Shown here piece after piece: positions 61,760 to 64,000 of a stretch of 64,000 nt of DNA. Numbering within the stretch: the stretch's first letter is position 1; each line of letters opens with the position of its first letter. The notes under the pieces were generated by a model that saw only the letters and a list, made by a program, of their open reading frames with translations, did no database searches and had not been told where the DNA came from. The stretch covers positions 6,062,501 to 6,126,500 of the forward strand of contig NC_090129.1 in NCBI RefSeq assembly GCF_040581485.1, given 5' to 3'. Source of the DNA: Linepithema humile. Taxonomy: Eukaryota > Arthropoda > Insecta > Hymenoptera > Formicidae. The position numbers were made by a program, and so were the translations under genes.

Positions 61760-62573
61760 ATGTTTTATTTAATTATATATTATATCATACATATATATAT
61801 AATGAAATCAATTGTAACGGCCTTTTTTCTTGCCGGCAACTTTTTCACACTTACGCGCGTTCATTATAGAAAAACCTAGATTCATGCTATAAATCTAAAT
61901 GACCCATAGCAAAGCTTAGAAAAGGTTAATAGAGGTCTGGTCTTGGACCTGTCAGGATTGAATAAAAGAGTGACCGGAAAAGGCTAACCGTTCCCCGAGG
62001 ACCGATTCTGGTCCGACTCGAGCTTATCTAAATCTTTAACGATAGCTGCGATCTATTACAGATAAACGCGGTCCAGTAGAAAAGTAAATATCGCTCTCAT
62101 CGAAAATAGTTTCGTTCCAAATCTTCTTCTCATCCCGCACGTGCGTTTACATAACTCCAAAGACAGGACGAATCCCGAGATGAAAATATGCCAAAATCCG
62201 ATACGAGTGGAAAATGAAAAGAAAAAGACCAGTTGTCAAGAACAGCTTAAATTTTATATATGCAAAAAAAAAGGGACTGTGATATTTGCTTAGCAGGAAC
62301 ACTTGATCGAACAATTGCGCATTCCAATATTTCAATACAAAATTCATCTTTCGATCTTTACTGTGCGCGATGCAAGAAAGTCACGGTGAAAAAAGCACGA
62401 GCAAATGAGGCGAAATAATTTCCTTTTGTCTACGCTCCACATGCCTTTCTTTTTCGTATAGACTTTCGAGTACCTTTGGACGCGAAAGAAGAAAGGCGAA
62501 AAGTGAGAGATACCGCGAGTCGTGGCAGCGTAAGCCCCGGAGATATATCGTCCGTTTGAATAACGTTGCAGCT

Positions 62574-62637
62574 TTCTCTCTCTCACACACACACTTTCTT
62601 TCTCTCTTTCTCTCTCCCTCTCTCTCTCTTTCTCTCG
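62574..62637. repeat. TC/CA-rich microsatellite
   Basis: TCTCTCTC, then CACACACAC, then TTTCTCTC blocks. It gives rise to an Arg/Glu-rich shadow reading on the minus strand. Confidence 0.9.
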
Positions 62638-63591
62638 TCCTCTATGTGCGCGTCGGCCCATCTCGCCCCGGCAGCAGCCGTTTATTAAACGAATCAGTGT
62701 TATCGCGGTGAGAGTCCTCATGAATAAACCATCGAGTGTTTAGGGCGGCGGAAAGGTGGTGCCACGAGGGGTTACGAGCTTGCCGCGACCGCTTTTACCC
62801 CTCTTTCTGCTCTCTCTCTCCTCCAGGAGCAAGCTCTAACGGGGCTCGGGGATGGTAAGCTCGCCGCGGGACGCGACTATATTGTTTTCGTGATGAGCGG
62901 GAAACATTCTCTCTGGGAATCTTCAATGTACGCGGGATAATTTTACGCGCCGCATCTCCGTCACGTCGCATCCCCAAATTTCTCGCTGCATCGTTTTTGC
63001 GATATGCACGTACGTATGTGCGGCGTTTTACAGCTCACACTTTGCATCAGGCGCACACATACGCCTGTAGGCGCGTACGTTAATGATATTCCTAAACAAA
63101 TGCATTGAAATTTCTGTTTATCGAATCCTTTGCAGTCTAGAAATTGAGTAATAAGCTAAAATGAAATTTTACGTGTAATTTTGTCGAGTTTACACTTTAT
63201 TGTATATAAAATAAAGTATCAAATTGGAGTCAGTATATTGAATTGGAATTATATAGTAGAATATCTTTTTCCGTCAGTTTTTTAGAATTGGTTCCACAGT
63301 TTCATAAAAATTGCCGCTTCGCATTAGTAAAAGGAATTTTTAATTTTATACTTTACATTAAACAATGATTTATAATCGAATTTGAACACGTAAGTATTTT
63401 AATGTTTTCTTTACCTCGATATTTCGCATCTAACAATAAGACAAAAGGGGATGAGAAACATGTATTTTCCGCTTACATGCCTCTGTAAAACGTCAGGTAG
63501 AATAATGTTAAATTTATACGTGCAGAAAGATTCACACACACAAAAAGATTTCTCGAATCGTACTTGAAAAATCCATTTACGAGATTTTTCG

Positions 63592-63594
<3 letters not shown>

Positions 63595-63630
<36 letters not shown>
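63595..63630. repeat. (GA)n microsatellite
   Basis: An uninterrupted GA run of about 36 bases. Confidence 0.95.
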
Positions 63631-63633
<3 letters not shown>

Positions 63634-64000
63634 TTATAACTTTAGTCATAGCATTCGAGATATCGAAAAGACATTCACGTAAATTTCAAGAGTAAAAAAA
63701 AACAAGAGCACGATAGCTTTCATAGGTGTTCTAAGCGCGTCAGAAGAGAGAGGGGGTGTAAAGGTATTCCGTTCTTGCCGGAATCAAGAGTGGGGGTGCG
63801 AAGGGCTGAAATAACCAGGGGCAAAGGTCGCTCAGTTGCTCTCGGTCCACTGACTGGCGAGTTTTATTCCAAATGTGTCGATACATCAGTTTTCACTGCC
63901 ACGATCTGACCGATTGGCTTCGCTTGACTCACGCGCGCGCATGTATATGAATTTGCACGATGTACGTGCGTCTCATCGAGACCAGTGAAATAAATTTGAA

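Larger units (their letters stand above)
61210..64000. other. first large intron of the PNT gene, no exon seen
   Basis: Contains TC/GA microsatellites at 61728-61759, 62574-62637 and 63595-63630, and a GC-rich stretch at about 62640-63080. Open frames there are produced by the TC repeat. No ETS-domain exon was recognised. Confidence 0.5.

Noticed and set aside
62344..62721. 125-residue minus-strand frame rich in Arg and Glu
   Set aside because: Produced by TC/GA simple repeats.

Overview
The window is AT-rich animal DNA with short phase-matched exons and long introns. It looks like an insect genome, most likely Hymenoptera (ant or bee). The main reasons are an insect-type neurexin-1 ending in EWYV with no vertebrate SS4 insert, insect-like snRNA promoters, compact 75-260 bp exons, and many small inverted-repeat elements. 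I assigned it by reading alone and cannot name the species.

Layout. Positions 1-28262 (+) hold the 3' half of neurexin-1: eight exons coding the end of LNS5, the last EGF repeat, LNS6, an acidic and Thr/Ser/Pro-rich stalk, the transmembrane helix and a cytoplasmic tail with a PDZ ligand. Its introns host two small nuclear RNA genes on the same strand: a U2 snRNA (about 22281-22467, in a 17 kb intron) and a U6atac snRNA of the minor spliceosome (24335-24434). Both carry the same upstream word at the place where insect snRNA genes have their PSEA, and only the U6atac gene has a TATA box and a T-run terminator. About 9 kb of 3' UTR or intergenic DNA follows. At 37282-40367 (-) lies an unrecognised single-pass membrane protein with several possible tail exons. 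At 42011-43653 (+) lies a PPxY-rich multi-pass membrane protein (TMEM272-like) whose last intron is GC-AG.

From 46 kb on the strand holds compact housekeeping and cilium genes. Rsph1 (46062-48166, -) is a MORN-repeat radial-spoke protein. RBM42 (48816-56852, -) is an RRM protein whose 6.6 kb last intron contains, on the opposite strand, a small secreted-protein gene (54209-55140, +). EMC7 (57411-58352, +) is head to head with RBM42 across a 558 bp divergent promoter. From 60566 a gene with an ETS-family PNT domain begins and runs past 61209; its ETS DNA-binding domain is not in the window. One 13-base word, CGAAAGCAACACG, occurs twice upstream of the TMEM272-like gene and once upstream of the PNT gene, and its 9-base 3' part lies inverted in the RBM42/EMC7 divergent promoter.

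Non-genic structure includes a 700 bp foldback element (2707-3406), a 127 bp near-perfect hairpin element (14663-14789), mariner-like inverted-repeat remnants (about 31041-31354 and 37528-37596), several tandem repeats and microsatellites, and a series of GC-rich islands in the large neurexin intron that may be regulatory. No CRISPR array, prokaryotic operon, tRNA or coding transposon was seen.
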